Shown piece after piece: positions 8,231 to 17,387 of a DNA stretch of 36,438 nt; within the stretch, counting starts at the first letter, position 1, and the number at the start of each line of letters is the position of its first letter. The notes under the pieces are model-generated. The model worked only from the letters and a program-made list of their open reading frames with translations, was not told the DNA's origin and made no database searches. The stretch is from CAZKCK01 sp964552325. Its GTDB lineage: Bacteria > Bacteroidota > Bacteroidia > Bacteroidales > TTA-H9. A program made the translations under genes and the position numbers. The DNA lies in contig CAZKHA010000019.1 of NCBI GenBank assembly GCA_964552325.1, positions 1 through 36,438 of the forward strand, written 5' to 3'.

Positions 8231-9502
8231 ATGATTACCGATTTAAAAGTACCCAGTCCTGGAGAATCAATTAACCAAGTGCTAATAGCGAGCTGGCTCG
8301 CTAAAGATGGGGATATTGTATCGCGAGATCAGGAAATTGTTGAAATAGACAGCGATAAAGCCACCATGGCTATCACAGCTCCCGAAGGCGGAAAGCTAAG
8401 CATAGTTGTGGGTGAAGGCGAAACCGTGGATGTTGGAAGCATTATTGCCCGTATCGATGCATCCTTTGCAGCAGAATCTCCTGCAAAACCCTCGTCAACC
8501 CCAAAAGAAATCAAACCCAAAGAGGCTGAAAAAGCAGTTGAGAAAAGGGTTGTTGCAAAGGAAGAAAAACCTTCTGATGCCTTAAACATCGATTTTCATG
8601 TTTCGCCTTTGGCGCGTAAACTGCTGGCCGAAAACAATGTGTCAGCCGAAGAAGTTGCTGTTTTTTACAAAAACCTTCGCATAGGTCGCGAGGATGTGGA
8701 GTTCTTTCTTGAAAAACGCGGTGTTTTAGCTGACCCGCAACCTGAAAAGCTAGCCCACAAGGAAATCAATCGAAATCAAGAACGACAGAAAATGACCCCC
8801 TTGCGGCAAAAGCTTTCTGAACGCTTGGTGGCAGTTAAAAACCAAACAGCCATGCTAACCACTTTTAATGAGGTGAACATGACGCCTGTAATGCAAATCC
8901 GTAACCAATACAAGGATGTGTTTAAAGAAAAGCATGGGACTTCATTGGGCTTTATGTCATTCTTTACCAAAGCTGTAACAGAGGCACTTAAGCTTTTTCC
9001 ACAAGTAAATGCCATGATTGATGGCGATGAAATTGTTTTTAACCGTTTTGCCGATGTTGGAATTGCTGTTAGCACTCCCAAAGGACTTATGGTTCCGGTG
9101 CTTCGCAATGCAGAAGCGATGAGTTTGGCACAGATTGAGCTTAAAATTAAAGAATTGGCAACAAAGGCACGCGATCGCAAAATATCACCCGATGAACTGT
9201 CTGGCGGTACGTTTACCATTACCAATGGTGGGGTTTTTGGCAGTTTGTTATCCACGCCAATCCTAAACCCACCTCAAAGCGCCATTTTGGGCATGCATAA
9301 TATTGTTGAACGCCCTATTGCCGTAAATGGCAAGGTTGAGATTCATCCAATGATGTATGTTGCACTGTCTTATGATCATCGCATAATAGATGGCCGTGAG
9401 TCAGTTGGTTTTTTGGTAAAAGTGAAGGAAATGCTCGAAAATCCAGCTAGAATGTTGCATAGTGGAAATGACCCAGCCATCGATTTGCTCGGTTTACGTT
9501 GA
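8231..9502 (+). CDS. sucB: dihydrolipoyllysine succinyltransferase (E2 of OGDH)
   Basis: E2 core of the 2-oxoglutarate dehydrogenase complex, which transfers the succinyl group from lipoamide to CoA. The lipoyl domain covers residues 1-75, with the lipoylated lysine K43 in EIDSDKATM. An alanine/lysine/glutamate-rich linker follows (80-118). Next comes a peripheral subunit-binding region near 123-160 that begins VSPLARKLLAENNVS and ends IGREDVEFFL. The CoA acyltransferase domain runs from about 187 to the end, with the catalytic HRIIDG motif (H383, D387). The subunit-binding region lacks the usual glycine-rich GTGxxGRI stretch and reads FYKNLRIGRED instead. The 423-residue length and the position directly after sucA support 2-oxoglutarate rather than pyruvate as the complex substrate. 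Confidence 0.94.
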   Translation: MITDLKVPSPGESINQVLIASWLAKDGDIVSRDQEIVEIDSDKATMAITAPEGGKLSIVVGEGETVDVGSIIARIDASFAAESPAKPSSTPKEIKPKEAEKAVEKRVVAKEEKPSDALNIDFHVSPLARKLLAENNVSAEEVAVFYKNLRIGREDVEFFLEKRGVLADPQPEKLAHKEINRNQERQKMTPLRQKLSERLVAVKNQTAMLTTFNEVNMTPVMQIRNQYKDVFKEKHGTSLGFMSFFTKAVTEALKLFPQVNAMIDGDEIVFNRFADVGIAVSTPKGLMVPVLRNAEAMSLAQIELKIKELATKARDRKISPDELSGGTFTITNGGVFGSLLSTPILNPPQSAILGMHNIVERPIAVNGKVEIHPMMYVALSYDHRIIDGRESVGFLVKVKEMLENPARMLHSGNDPAIDLLGLR

Positions 9503-9600
9503 TTCTTAACAGAAAATTTATCCTTTTTTACAATAAAGTAAACACACCAATCCAAAATCTGATTAACTTCGCACCCCATTTTTATAATCCTTAATTACCT

Positions 9601-12120
9601 ATGAAAAAAAGATTTACCCGTAAAATTCAACCTATGATTCAAAGGTTTGGTATCCTAGTGATTATGGTGATGACATTCGGTATACTGAATGCTCAAACCC
9701 TAACCGAATTGGTAGTACCCAAATACATTGGAGCAAAAACAGCTGCTTCAGCCAACACTGCTCGCACCGCTTTTGCAGTTTGCGTACGCTTTGATGGACT
9801 TACCCCAAACACCCTTTGTGATGTTAAAGCAGCCCTAGAGCTACCTACAGCTGTTGCCACAAACTGGGGCGCAGGTAACTATTGGAACGGAACCACCTTT
9901 CAATCAAACCCTATTGTTGGCGCATTTACATCAGATGCAACTGGAAGTTCAGGACCCTATTGGATCATATTTCAACCCACAGGAAACGGCTCACGCTTCA
10001 ACCCTGGCCAAGTACATAATATTCGTGTAGCTGCATATCCTAGTGGTACCCCAAACCCCGCCCCACTTATCGGTACCAAAACCATAACCTGTCTCGATCT
10101 TGCTACCACAGCCATGACACCAGAGACCACCGATGATGGCGCTTATATCAAAGGTTCAGCAGATCCAACCATTACAGGCAAATATGTGTTGGCTTATGAC
10201 AATACAGCCGGCACCGGCGACCCCCTGTTTAGCTACCAAGTTCGCCAGGCCAATGCCACGCAAATAGCTAATACACAGCTCAACGCTGAAATAAACGACA
10301 TTTATATGCAAGCTGGCACAAGCGCAGTAGGCGATTATCCAGTTATAGTGCCTATTGGTGCTAATAATCCTAACGGTGTTCGCCGTGTTGAATCGCGTAA
10401 TGCTGACAACACTGTGTTTGGTTATAACACCGATGCCGATGGCATTTGGCCAAGCAGCGCAACACTAGGCAACACCACAAATATGGCCCGTTTAGATATT
10501 CGTTACATAACGGCTAGCGATGCCCCGCTTACACCAGCTGCTGGTGCCCCTGTTGTAACTACAGCCAGTGTTACCAATATTACTTATAACAGCGCTACAG
10601 GCGGGGGAAATGTTACTTCCATTGGTGGAGCTGCTGTTACAGCTCGTGGTATCTGCTGGAGCACCACGGCTAACCCAACCATTGCCGATCCTCATACTAC
10701 CGAGCCAGGAACCACCGGCTCCTTCACCAGCAACATGACTGGATTAAATTATTATACAGAATACCACGTGAGGGCTTATGCCACTAACAGCATTGGAACT
10801 TCATATGGTGCCGATGTGGTTTTTACCACTTTGGCTCCTCCCTTTCCACCAGTGGCTGAATTCGAAGCCTCCGAAACCATGATAGTTACTGGAATGGCTG
10901 TTGATTTTACTGATCTGTCAACCAACGTACCTACCCAATGGAACTGGTCATTTGTAGGAGGAGCGCCTGCAACAGCCAATGTTCAAAACCCAACCGGCAT
11001 AGTTTATAATTTCAGTGGTATGTACAACGTATGCTTAACCGTAACCAACCCCTATGGCAGCGATACCAAATGTAAGGATGCGTATATAACTGTTAACGAG
11101 CCCGTTGATGCCGATGTTGTAATAACCGAAATCATGTACAATTCGCCCGAGGCTGGAACTGATTCGTTAGAATTTATCGAACTGTATAACAATGGCACAG
11201 AAGCCATTGATATGACAGGCTTTAAATTTAGCAGTGGCGTGGAGTTTACCTTCCCCGCGTTTACATTTAACCCTGGAGAGTATCAGTTGATTGCTGTAAA
11301 TTCAAACGCAATTCTAGGGACATTTGGCAAGCCTTCGATGCAATGGACTTCAGGCGCTTTGAGCAATAGCGGCGAGGCAATTGTTTTAAAAGACAATTTT
11401 GGCTTCCTAATTGATAGCGTTAATTTTGATGACGTCCTGCCTTGGGATACCTTGGCCGATGGTTGGGGACCTTCTTTAACTTTCTGTAATCCTTCGTTGG
11501 ACAATTCCATTCCCGATTATTGGACACATTCCACCGAATTTGTTGGACTAAACGCTGAGCTCGATTCAATTTTTGCTACACCAGCCGGTGGCTGTCTAAT
11601 CCCGATTCCTCCTGTAGCTGATTTTGTTGCTAATCCTATTCAAGTTGAATTAGATAGTGCTGTTCAGTTTACCGATTTGTCATCAGGAGGTATCATTACC
11701 TCATGGAGTTGGACTTTTGAAGGCGGAACTCCAGCATCTTCTACTGAACAAAACCCAAAGGTTTTCTATAATTCGCTTGGTACTTTTGATGTTACTTTAG
11801 TAGTTACCAATGTTGATGGTACCGATACCAAAACTAAGGTAGATTACATAGTTGTTGAAGATAACATTGGTATTTCTACACCAAGTGTATCCAATTTCCA
11901 CATTTGGCCAAACCCAACAACAGGTCTGGTAAACTTCGATGTACCTATTGGCACACAAGAAATTGCGGTTTATTCCTTGGTTGGAAACAAAGTCTATAGT
12001 GCTACCATCAGTACAACTAAATCAAATCTCAATTTGAAAGAACTTCAGAAAGGTGTTTATTTTGTTAAATTTATTGGAGGTGGTCAACCAATGGCTACCC
12101 GCAAGCTTGTAATTCGATAA
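9601..12120 (+). CDS. T9SS cargo protein with Fn3-like, PKD and lamin-tail domains
   Basis: Large secreted or surface protein of 839 residues with no visible enzyme domain. A signal peptide ends near ILNAQ (about residue 32); a second ATG at 9634 would also give a normal leader. Residues about 35-310 contain an N-terminal region I do not recognise. A fibronectin-like unit of a kind common in Bacteroidota (GICWSTTANPT, YHVRAYATNSIG) spans about 315-408. PKD domains lie at about 414-495 and 669-755, each with the W-x-F-x-GG-x-P pattern. Between them, at about 505-665, is a lamin-tail domain starting VVITEIMYNSPE. The last 80 residues are a Por/T9SS type A sorting domain (WPNPTTG, GVYFVKF, basic LVIR end). 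The lamin-tail and second PKD units are close relatives of those in the next gene. A terminator follows. Role: probable surface adhesin or structural protein, inferred. Confidence 0.82.
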   Translation: MKKRFTRKIQPMIQRFGILVIMVMTFGILNAQTLTELVVPKYIGAKTAASANTARTAFAVCVRFDGLTPNTLCDVKAALELPTAVATNWGAGNYWNGTTFQSNPIVGAFTSDATGSSGPYWIIFQPTGNGSRFNPGQVHNIRVAAYPSGTPNPAPLIGTKTITCLDLATTAMTPETTDDGAYIKGSADPTITGKYVLAYDNTAGTGDPLFSYQVRQANATQIANTQLNAEINDIYMQAGTSAVGDYPVIVPIGANNPNGVRRVESRNADNTVFGYNTDADGIWPSSATLGNTTNMARLDIRYITASDAPLTPAAGAPVVTTASVTNITYNSATGGGNVTSIGGAAVTARGICWSTTANPTIADPHTTEPGTTGSFTSNMTGLNYYTEYHVRAYATNSIGTSYGADVVFTTLAPPFPPVAEFEASETMIVTGMAVDFTDLSTNVPTQWNWSFVGGAPATANVQNPTGIVYNFSGMYNVCLTVTNPYGSDTKCKDAYITVNEPVDADVVITEIMYNSPEAGTDSLEFIELYNNGTEAIDMTGFKFSSGVEFTFPAFTFNPGEYQLIAVNSNAILGTFGKPSMQWTSGALSNSGEAIVLKDNFGFLIDSVNFDDVLPWDTLADGWGPSLTFCNPSLDNSIPDYWTHSTEFVGLNAELDSIFATPAGGCLIPIPPVADFVANPIQVELDSAVQFTDLSSGGIITSWSWTFEGGTPASSTEQNPKVFYNSLGTFDVTLVVTNVDGTDTKTKVDYIVVEDNIGISTPSVSNFHIWPNPTTGLVNFDVPIGTQEIAVYSLVGNKVYSATISTTKSNLNLKELQKGVYFVKFIGGGQPMATRKLVIR

Positions 12121-12133
12121 ACGCTTACCCTAG

Positions 12134-12171
12134 AGGGTGAAATGGGTAAAAGGCCTGTTTCACCCTTTTTT
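12134..12171 (+). terminator. rho-independent terminator after the first T9SS cargo gene
   Basis: Arms AGGGTGAAA (12134-12142) and TTTCACCCT (12158-12166) form a perfect 9-bp stem followed by six T residues (12166-12171). The upstream ATG of the next reading frame (12142) lies inside the stem, which argues against its use as a start. Confidence 0.8.
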
Positions 12172-12198
12172 GTATCTATTATAATAAAAGTTAAATAT

Positions 12199-15100
12199 AT
12201 GAAATTCAGGCTATTGGTTTTTAATCGTGTATTTTGGGTTGTTTTACTGTTCTTTATGGGCAGCACAGGTGTTTTTGCAAAAACTATCGAAAAGGGGATT
12301 TCAACTTATCAGCTGGTTATTACCGAAATTATGTATAACCCACCTGAGACCGGAACCGATACGCTTGAGTTTGTTGAGTTATATAATGCTGGCAATTACC
12401 CGGTTAATCTTGCTGGCTTTCAGTTTACCGAAGGTATTTTGCACGTCTTTGGCGAGCAAATCGTTAACCCAGGCCAATATTTGGTGCTTTCAATTGATGA
12501 TGCTGCTTTTTTTAACACATTTGGGCTGCAGTCCATACAATGGAATTCGGGAAGGCTTACAAATTCGGGCGAATTGTTGAAATTGGTAGATGCCTCCGGG
12601 AATACAATTGATTCAGTTGTGTATGATATCTCGGTGCCTTGGCCTTCAACGGCTAATGGAAATGGCCCTTCGCTTTCGCTTGTTAATCCATTTACTGATA
12701 ATGCTGATCCAGCCAATTGGATTGCTGCACAAGATTTTGCAACCACAAACACGGCAAACGATACTATTTGGGCAAACCCCTTGGCAGGTAATGCAAGCTG
12801 GACAGGAAACCCCGAATCAAATTTTTGGGCTAGCCAAACCGCTATTTTTAGCAATAATTCAGTTGATTTTTTTGATGTATCGTTCGGTAACCCTGTTTCA
12901 TGGCAATGGTCGTTCGAGGGTGGTACGCCATCGGTTTCTTCACTTCAAAATCCAGTTGATGTTGTGTATCATCAAGCCGGTACTTTTCAGGTGTGCCTAA
13001 CGGTAACAAACACCAATGGTAGCGATATCAAATGCTTGCAAGGTTTTATTCATGTTACTGACTCCATTAACGCTGCATTAGTCATCTCCGAAATCATGTA
13101 CAACCCACCCGAATCTACTGATTCTTTGGAGTACATCGAGATTTTTAACAAAGGCTCAGAAAGTATTGATCTTTCAAGTTTTTATTTTTCAAAAGGTATA
13201 GAGTTTGTATTTCCGCAGCTCAGCATTCCTGCAGGGGGGTTTGTGGTGATTTGCCAAAATGCAGCAGCCATTTCTAACACATTTGGTATTCAAGCCCACC
13301 AATGGACTTCGGGCAGCTTGAACAATTTGGGAGAAACACTTATGCTTAACGACAAATATGGGATTGTTGTTGATTCAATCACCTATGGTGTTTCAGCCCC
13401 ATGGGATACTTTGGCAGCAGGTTTTGGCTCTTCCTTGGTGCTGTGCGACCCGTTTCTTGATAATCAAAACCCAGCAAATTGGATACATGCTGTTGAGCTT
13501 GCGGCCATAAATGCATCAAACGAAAATATTTATGGAAACCCTGGCGCCTCTTGCCAATTCACCCATCCCATAGCCTCGTTTTTGGCGTCACAAACTACTA
13601 CCATTCCAGGTAACCCCATTTCTTTTGAAGATAATTCGCAGGGCTATGTTGCAAATAGGCAATGGACTTTTGAAGGAGGTTCCCCCGCGGTTTCAAGTTT
13701 GCCAAATCCTACAATAATTTATTCGCAACCGGGCGATTATCGCGTATGTTTAAAAGTGTGGAATGTTTATGGAGCCGACTCTACCTGCCTATATGGTTAC
13801 ATCCATGTTATGGGGGCTGTTGATTACGGTATCGTTATTACCGAAATCATGTACAATTCACCGGATAGTAATACCGATAGCCTTGATTTTATTGAAATCC
13901 ATAACACAAGTAATCAAGTTGTTGATCTTGAGGGTTTTCAACTTACGTCAGGGGTAAACTATATTTTCCCGGATGTGCAAATGCAACCCGACGCATATTT
14001 GGTGATAGCAAAATACGATTCGGTGATTGAACGATTTTTCAGCATTCCCGCCCTCAAATGGACATTTGGCGAACTTATTAACAGTGGCGAACTTATTTTG
14101 CTAAAAGATAGCTATGGTTTTGTAGTTGATTCCGTTGCCTATGACGATTCTTTGCCCTGGGATACACTTGCGGATGGGTTTGGGCATTCGTTGGTTCTAT
14201 GCAACCCTTTAAATAACAATAGTATCCCTGAATCATGGCTACATGCATACGACTCAGTGGGTGTGTTGGCAAATGGGGCAACCGTTTATGCCAATCCGGG
14301 CCGGGGATGTGATTTGGTTGAGCCAGTAGCAAATTTTGTGGCAGCTTCCACCTATAACTTTATTGACAATCCGGTGGGCTTTACTGACTTATCTCTTGCC
14401 AATCCTACCTCTTGGCTCTGGGAGTTTGAAGGTGGCGATCCCTCGATCTCCTATAACCAACAACCACCAGCAGTTCAATACCATCAATCAGGTGTTTACA
14501 ATGTATGCCTCACAGTTTCTAACACTGAAGGTAGCAACAAGCTTTGTAAAGAAAATTATATATATGTAGTGCCTGAAGGATCTGCAAAGCTTAAAATAAC
14601 CGAGATAATGTACAATCCGCCCGATATAAATGTTGATACCCTCGAGTTTATAGAGCTTATGAATACTGGCGAGATACCTATAGATTTAAATGGATTTGCA
14701 TTTACAAAAGGTGTTTTATGCGTTTTGCCACGGTATATTTTACAGCCAGATAGTCTTGTAATAATTTCGAAAGATGCCGAATGGATGCAAACCCTTTTTG
14801 GTGTGGAAAGCATTCAATGGGCGTTTGGAAGCAATTTGAACAATGCGGGAGAGTTGATTGAATTGGTTGACAAAGCGGGTATTGTGATTGATTCGGTGTT
14901 ATATGATCAAAAATCGCCTTGGCCTGAATCTGCTAATGGAACAGGCAGGTCGTTAACGCTTTGCAATCCTTTGCTTAGCGGACAAGTTGCCCAGAATTGG
15001 CTTGCATCAGAAGATATAGCGGCTATAAAAGCCAATGGCGATACCATTTGGGCAACACCTGGCTATGGTTGCAGTGCAGGCAAACCGAATTTTAGGATCG

Positions 15101-15600
15101 ATTCCGATTACAAAATCGTGGGACCCGGTGGTACTGTTACCTATGAGTATGTAAACCTTAATTGGCCAGCCAATCAGGTTGAATGGTCTTTTGAGGGAGG
15201 TAGCCCGCTCAATAGTACACTATGGAACCCGCAAGTAAGTTATGCTGAATTAGGAGCCTACAGTGTAACCGTTCATGCCGTTAATGCTTTTGGGCAAACC
15301 CAACAAACCTTCCCTGAGTTTATTGAGGTTAAGGAAGGGATTGGAATAACTGAAGCTGATGATATGAACTTGATAAGTTGGCCGAATCCTTCAACAGGCA
15401 TTATAAACCTTCAGCATACATCGGTAATCAAAGCAATTGCGGTTGTTAACATTGCTGGTGTAAGTCTTACATATGTGCAGCCAAATGCAAATTCAGCCCA
15501 AATAAACTTAAGTGCTTTGCCCAATGGCATGTATTTTGTTAAAATTCTATTAGAAAATGGCAAAACCGCTTCTAAAAAGCTAATTTTGCAGTCAGAATAA
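12199..15600 (+). CDS. T9SS cargo protein with four lamin-tail/PKD repeats
   Basis: Secreted protein of 1133 residues from ATG 12199. I chose this start because the reading frame's first ATG, at 12142, lies inside the preceding terminator stem, and MKFRLLVFNRVFW begins a normal signal peptide ending near GVFAKT. The body is four tandem units of about 250-255 residues. Each is a lamin-tail domain (opening ITEIMYN or SEIMYN, with a central D-S-V/I-x-Y and an S-L-x-L-x-(N/D)-P motif) followed by a PKD domain (W-x-F-E-GG-x-P). Units begin at about nt 12313, 13078, 13831 and 14587. A type A T9SS sorting domain (WPNPSTG, NGMYFVKI, lysine-rich end) closes the protein. No catalytic domain is visible. 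It probably acts as an extended surface or matrix protein; ligand unknown. Confidence 0.82.
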   Translation: MKFRLLVFNRVFWVVLLFFMGSTGVFAKTIEKGISTYQLVITEIMYNPPETGTDTLEFVELYNAGNYPVNLAGFQFTEGILHVFGEQIVNPGQYLVLSIDDAAFFNTFGLQSIQWNSGRLTNSGELLKLVDASGNTIDSVVYDISVPWPSTANGNGPSLSLVNPFTDNADPANWIAAQDFATTNTANDTIWANPLAGNASWTGNPESNFWASQTAIFSNNSVDFFDVSFGNPVSWQWSFEGGTPSVSSLQNPVDVVYHQAGTFQVCLTVTNTNGSDIKCLQGFIHVTDSINAALVISEIMYNPPESTDSLEYIEIFNKGSESIDLSSFYFSKGIEFVFPQLSIPAGGFVVICQNAAAISNTFGIQAHQWTSGSLNNLGETLMLNDKYGIVVDSITYGVSAPWDTLAAGFGSSLVLCDPFLDNQNPANWIHAVELAAINASNENIYGNPGASCQFTHPIASFLASQTTTIPGNPISFEDNSQGYVANRQWTFEGGSPAVSSLPNPTIIYSQPGDYRVCLKVWNVYGADSTCLYGYIHVMGAVDYGIVITEIMYNSPDSNTDSLDFIEIHNTSNQVVDLEGFQLTSGVNYIFPDVQMQPDAYLVIAKYDSVIERFFSIPALKWTFGELINSGELILLKDSYGFVVDSVAYDDSLPWDTLADGFGHSLVLCNPLNNNSIPESWLHAYDSVGVLANGATVYANPGRGCDLVEPVANFVAASTYNFIDNPVGFTDLSLANPTSWLWEFEGGDPSISYNQQPPAVQYHQSGVYNVCLTVSNTEGSNKLCKENYIYVVPEGSAKLKITEIMYNPPDINVDTLEFIELMNTGEIPIDLNGFAFTKGVLCVLPRYILQPDSLVIISKDAEWMQTLFGVESIQWAFGSNLNNAGELIELVDKAGIVIDSVLYDQKSPWPESANGTGRSLTLCNPLLSGQVAQNWLASEDIAAIKANGDTIWATPGYGCSAGKPNFRIDSDYKIVGPGGTVTYEYVNLNWPANQVEWSFEGGSPLNSTLWNPQVSYAELGAYSVTVHAVNAFGQTQQTFPEFIEVKEGIGITEADDMNLISWPNPSTGIINLQHTSVIKAIAVVNIAGVSLTYVQPNANSAQINLSALPNGMYFVKILLENGKTASKKLILQSE

Positions 15601-15633
15601 TCATTGAAAACCGTTAAAACTAATACCTACCTT

Positions 15634-17247
15634 ATGAAAAAACTCTTTACCCTTTTTGTTGCAGTCCTTTTAGTAGGATTTGCAGGATTTGTGAAGGCCG
15701 ATGGCCTCGAAAACTTTGCTAACTTCCCCGAAACTTCCTCATCATACGTGACCGGAACTTTTGTTGGGAACGATGGTTCAACCTGGACCTATGTAAATGC
15801 CAGTGGAAATCCAACCGTTCAAATTACAGCCCCATCACCTGTTCTTGGCAAAGGCAAAACCCCAGCCGCTGCTGTTGAATCTGGTTTAATTACCGGTGGA
15901 TTGGGTACCTTATCGTTCAAGTTTATGCAAGCATTTAGCACAGGCGTTAACCTTGATGTAATGGTGAATGGCGTTTTAATTACCACCGTTACAAGCAGTG
16001 GTGAAGTTGGCGTGATTAAAGAATCAGGCGATATTTTGGTTAATTCTCCTGGCGACTTTCAAATCAAATTCATCCAACACGATGCAAATGGTGGACAGGT
16101 AACCATTGACGATGTGGCTTGGACAAGCTATGGCGGTTCTCTTTTACCAGAACCAACCAATTACCCAACCGATTTTACCGCTACTGCCAATGGTTTTAGC
16201 ATTGCGTTAGAATGGGCAGATGCCACTGCTGGCGCGCAATTGCCACAGTTCTATTTAATAAAAGCTTCCTCACAAAACAATATTCAGGCTCCAGTTGATG
16301 GAACTGCTGTGGCTGATGATATTGACCTTTCGGATGGAACTGGTGCAAAAAATGTAGCTCAAGGTATTCAAACCTATACCTTTGACAATCTGGATGCAAA
16401 CAAAACGTACTACTTTGCCATTTACCCTTACACCAACACCGGTTCTAATGCCGATTATAAAGCCGATGGAGGTGCACCCACTGCTAATGCTCATACACCA
16501 AACTTGGTACTTATCCATTCCATTAATTTCGACGACCAAGCTTTTGGTACTTGGAAGACCATAAGTGTGTCCGGTGAAGAGGTATGGGGATTTGGAGCTA
16601 CTTTTGGAATTGGTGGCACCCCTTGTGCCATGATGTCAGGCTATGCCTCAGGTGCATCACATGCCAACGAAGATTGGCTTATTTCGCCACAACTTAACAT
16701 GACAAATTATACCAACGAGATTCTTTTATTCCAATCCGCAACCAAATATACCGGAAACGTTTTAGAAGTAAAAATCTCTACCGATTATAATGGTTCTGGC
16801 GACCCAAACTCAGCCACTTGGAATGATTTGCAATGCACCCTTTCTGCCGGTAATTTTGCCTGGACTTCATCTGGAATTATTGATATAGAGGAATATGCCA
16901 CCACAAATGCTTACATAGCGTATAAATATACCTCTACCGATAGCGAAAGCTCAACATGGGAACTTGACGATATTAAAGTTTATGGTGAAACCAGTACCGG
17001 TATCAATAAACCTGTTGCTAAGGGCTTAAGCATTTATCCTAATCCTGCCAATGGTAAACTTTTTGTTAAGAATGCTGTAAAAGGTTCTAAAGCTAGCTTA
17101 CATTCCTTAACTGGTCAACAAGTATTGACAGCCGAGCTTAGCACGGGCGTAAATACCTTTGATGTTAGCAATGTACAATCGGGTATTTATATGCTTAAAA
17201 TTGTAAATGGAACATCGATTGAGACTTATAAGATTGTAATTGAGTAA
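15634..17247 (+). CDS. T9SS cargo protein with Fn3 and cleaved-adhesin-like domains
   Basis: Secreted protein of 537 residues from ATG 15634. The reading frame opens earlier at a TTG (15604), but MKKLFTLFVAVLLVGFAGF is a textbook signal peptide, so the ATG is preferred. Residues about 25-165 hold a beta-rich N-terminal region with GTFVGNDGSTWTY and TIDDVAW motifs. A fibronectin type III-like domain follows (about 173-285). A choice-of-anchor J/cleaved-adhesin type lectin-like fold spans about 290-450 (INFDD, EDWLISPQLN, WELDDIKVYGE). A type A T9SS sorting domain ends the protein (IYPNPANGK, SGIYMLKIV, IVIE). It follows the previous cargo gene by 33 bases with no terminator, so the two are likely cotranscribed. 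Such proteins usually bind surface glycans or proteins; this is family-level inference. Confidence 0.8.
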   Translation: MKKLFTLFVAVLLVGFAGFVKADGLENFANFPETSSSYVTGTFVGNDGSTWTYVNASGNPTVQITAPSPVLGKGKTPAAAVESGLITGGLGTLSFKFMQAFSTGVNLDVMVNGVLITTVTSSGEVGVIKESGDILVNSPGDFQIKFIQHDANGGQVTIDDVAWTSYGGSLLPEPTNYPTDFTATANGFSIALEWADATAGAQLPQFYLIKASSQNNIQAPVDGTAVADDIDLSDGTGAKNVAQGIQTYTFDNLDANKTYYFAIYPYTNTGSNADYKADGGAPTANAHTPNLVLIHSINFDDQAFGTWKTISVSGEEVWGFGATFGIGGTPCAMMSGYASGASHANEDWLISPQLNMTNYTNEILLFQSATKYTGNVLEVKISTDYNGSGDPNSATWNDLQCTLSAGNFAWTSSGIIDIEEYATTNAYIAYKYTSTDSESSTWELDDIKVYGETSTGINKPVAKGLSIYPNPANGKLFVKNAVKGSKASLHSLTGQQVLTAELSTGVNTFDVSNVQSGIYMLKIVNGTSIETYKIVIE

Positions 17248-17271
17248 ATTATAAATATTTTTTGATCGTTT

Positions 17272-17296
17272 GGGCATCTTGTTAGATGCCCCTTTT
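17272..17296 (+). terminator. terminator of the T9SS cargo gene cluster
   Basis: Stem GGGCATCT (17272-17279) pairs with AGATGCCC (17284-17291) around a 4-base loop and is followed by CTTTTATTTT. It lies 24 bases after the stop codon. Confidence 0.82.
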
Positions 17297-17360
17297 ATTT
17301 TGAAGTTTTATTAATAGTAATATTTATTCGTAAGAATGTTACGAAAGTGCAAAATCTGTT

Positions 17361-17368
17361 TACTTTTG
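17361..17368 (+). promoter_or_regulatory. -7 promoter element for the zinc-ribbon membrane protein gene
   Basis: TACTTTTG is a perfect TAnnTTTG match 19 bases before the ATG at 17388. No TTG at -33 is visible. Confidence 0.5.
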
Positions 17369-17387
17369 CTGGAAGGATTGTTGAACG

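Noticed and set aside
8776..9255. 159-codon open frame opposite sucB
   Set aside because: It lies entirely antisense within the conserved acyltransferase domain of sucB; its serine/leucine-rich product is what antisense of that codon pattern gives.
12420..13000. 144-codon minus and 136-codon plus frames in the lamin-tail gene
   Set aside because: Shadow frames of a repetitive coding region; no start context or domain.
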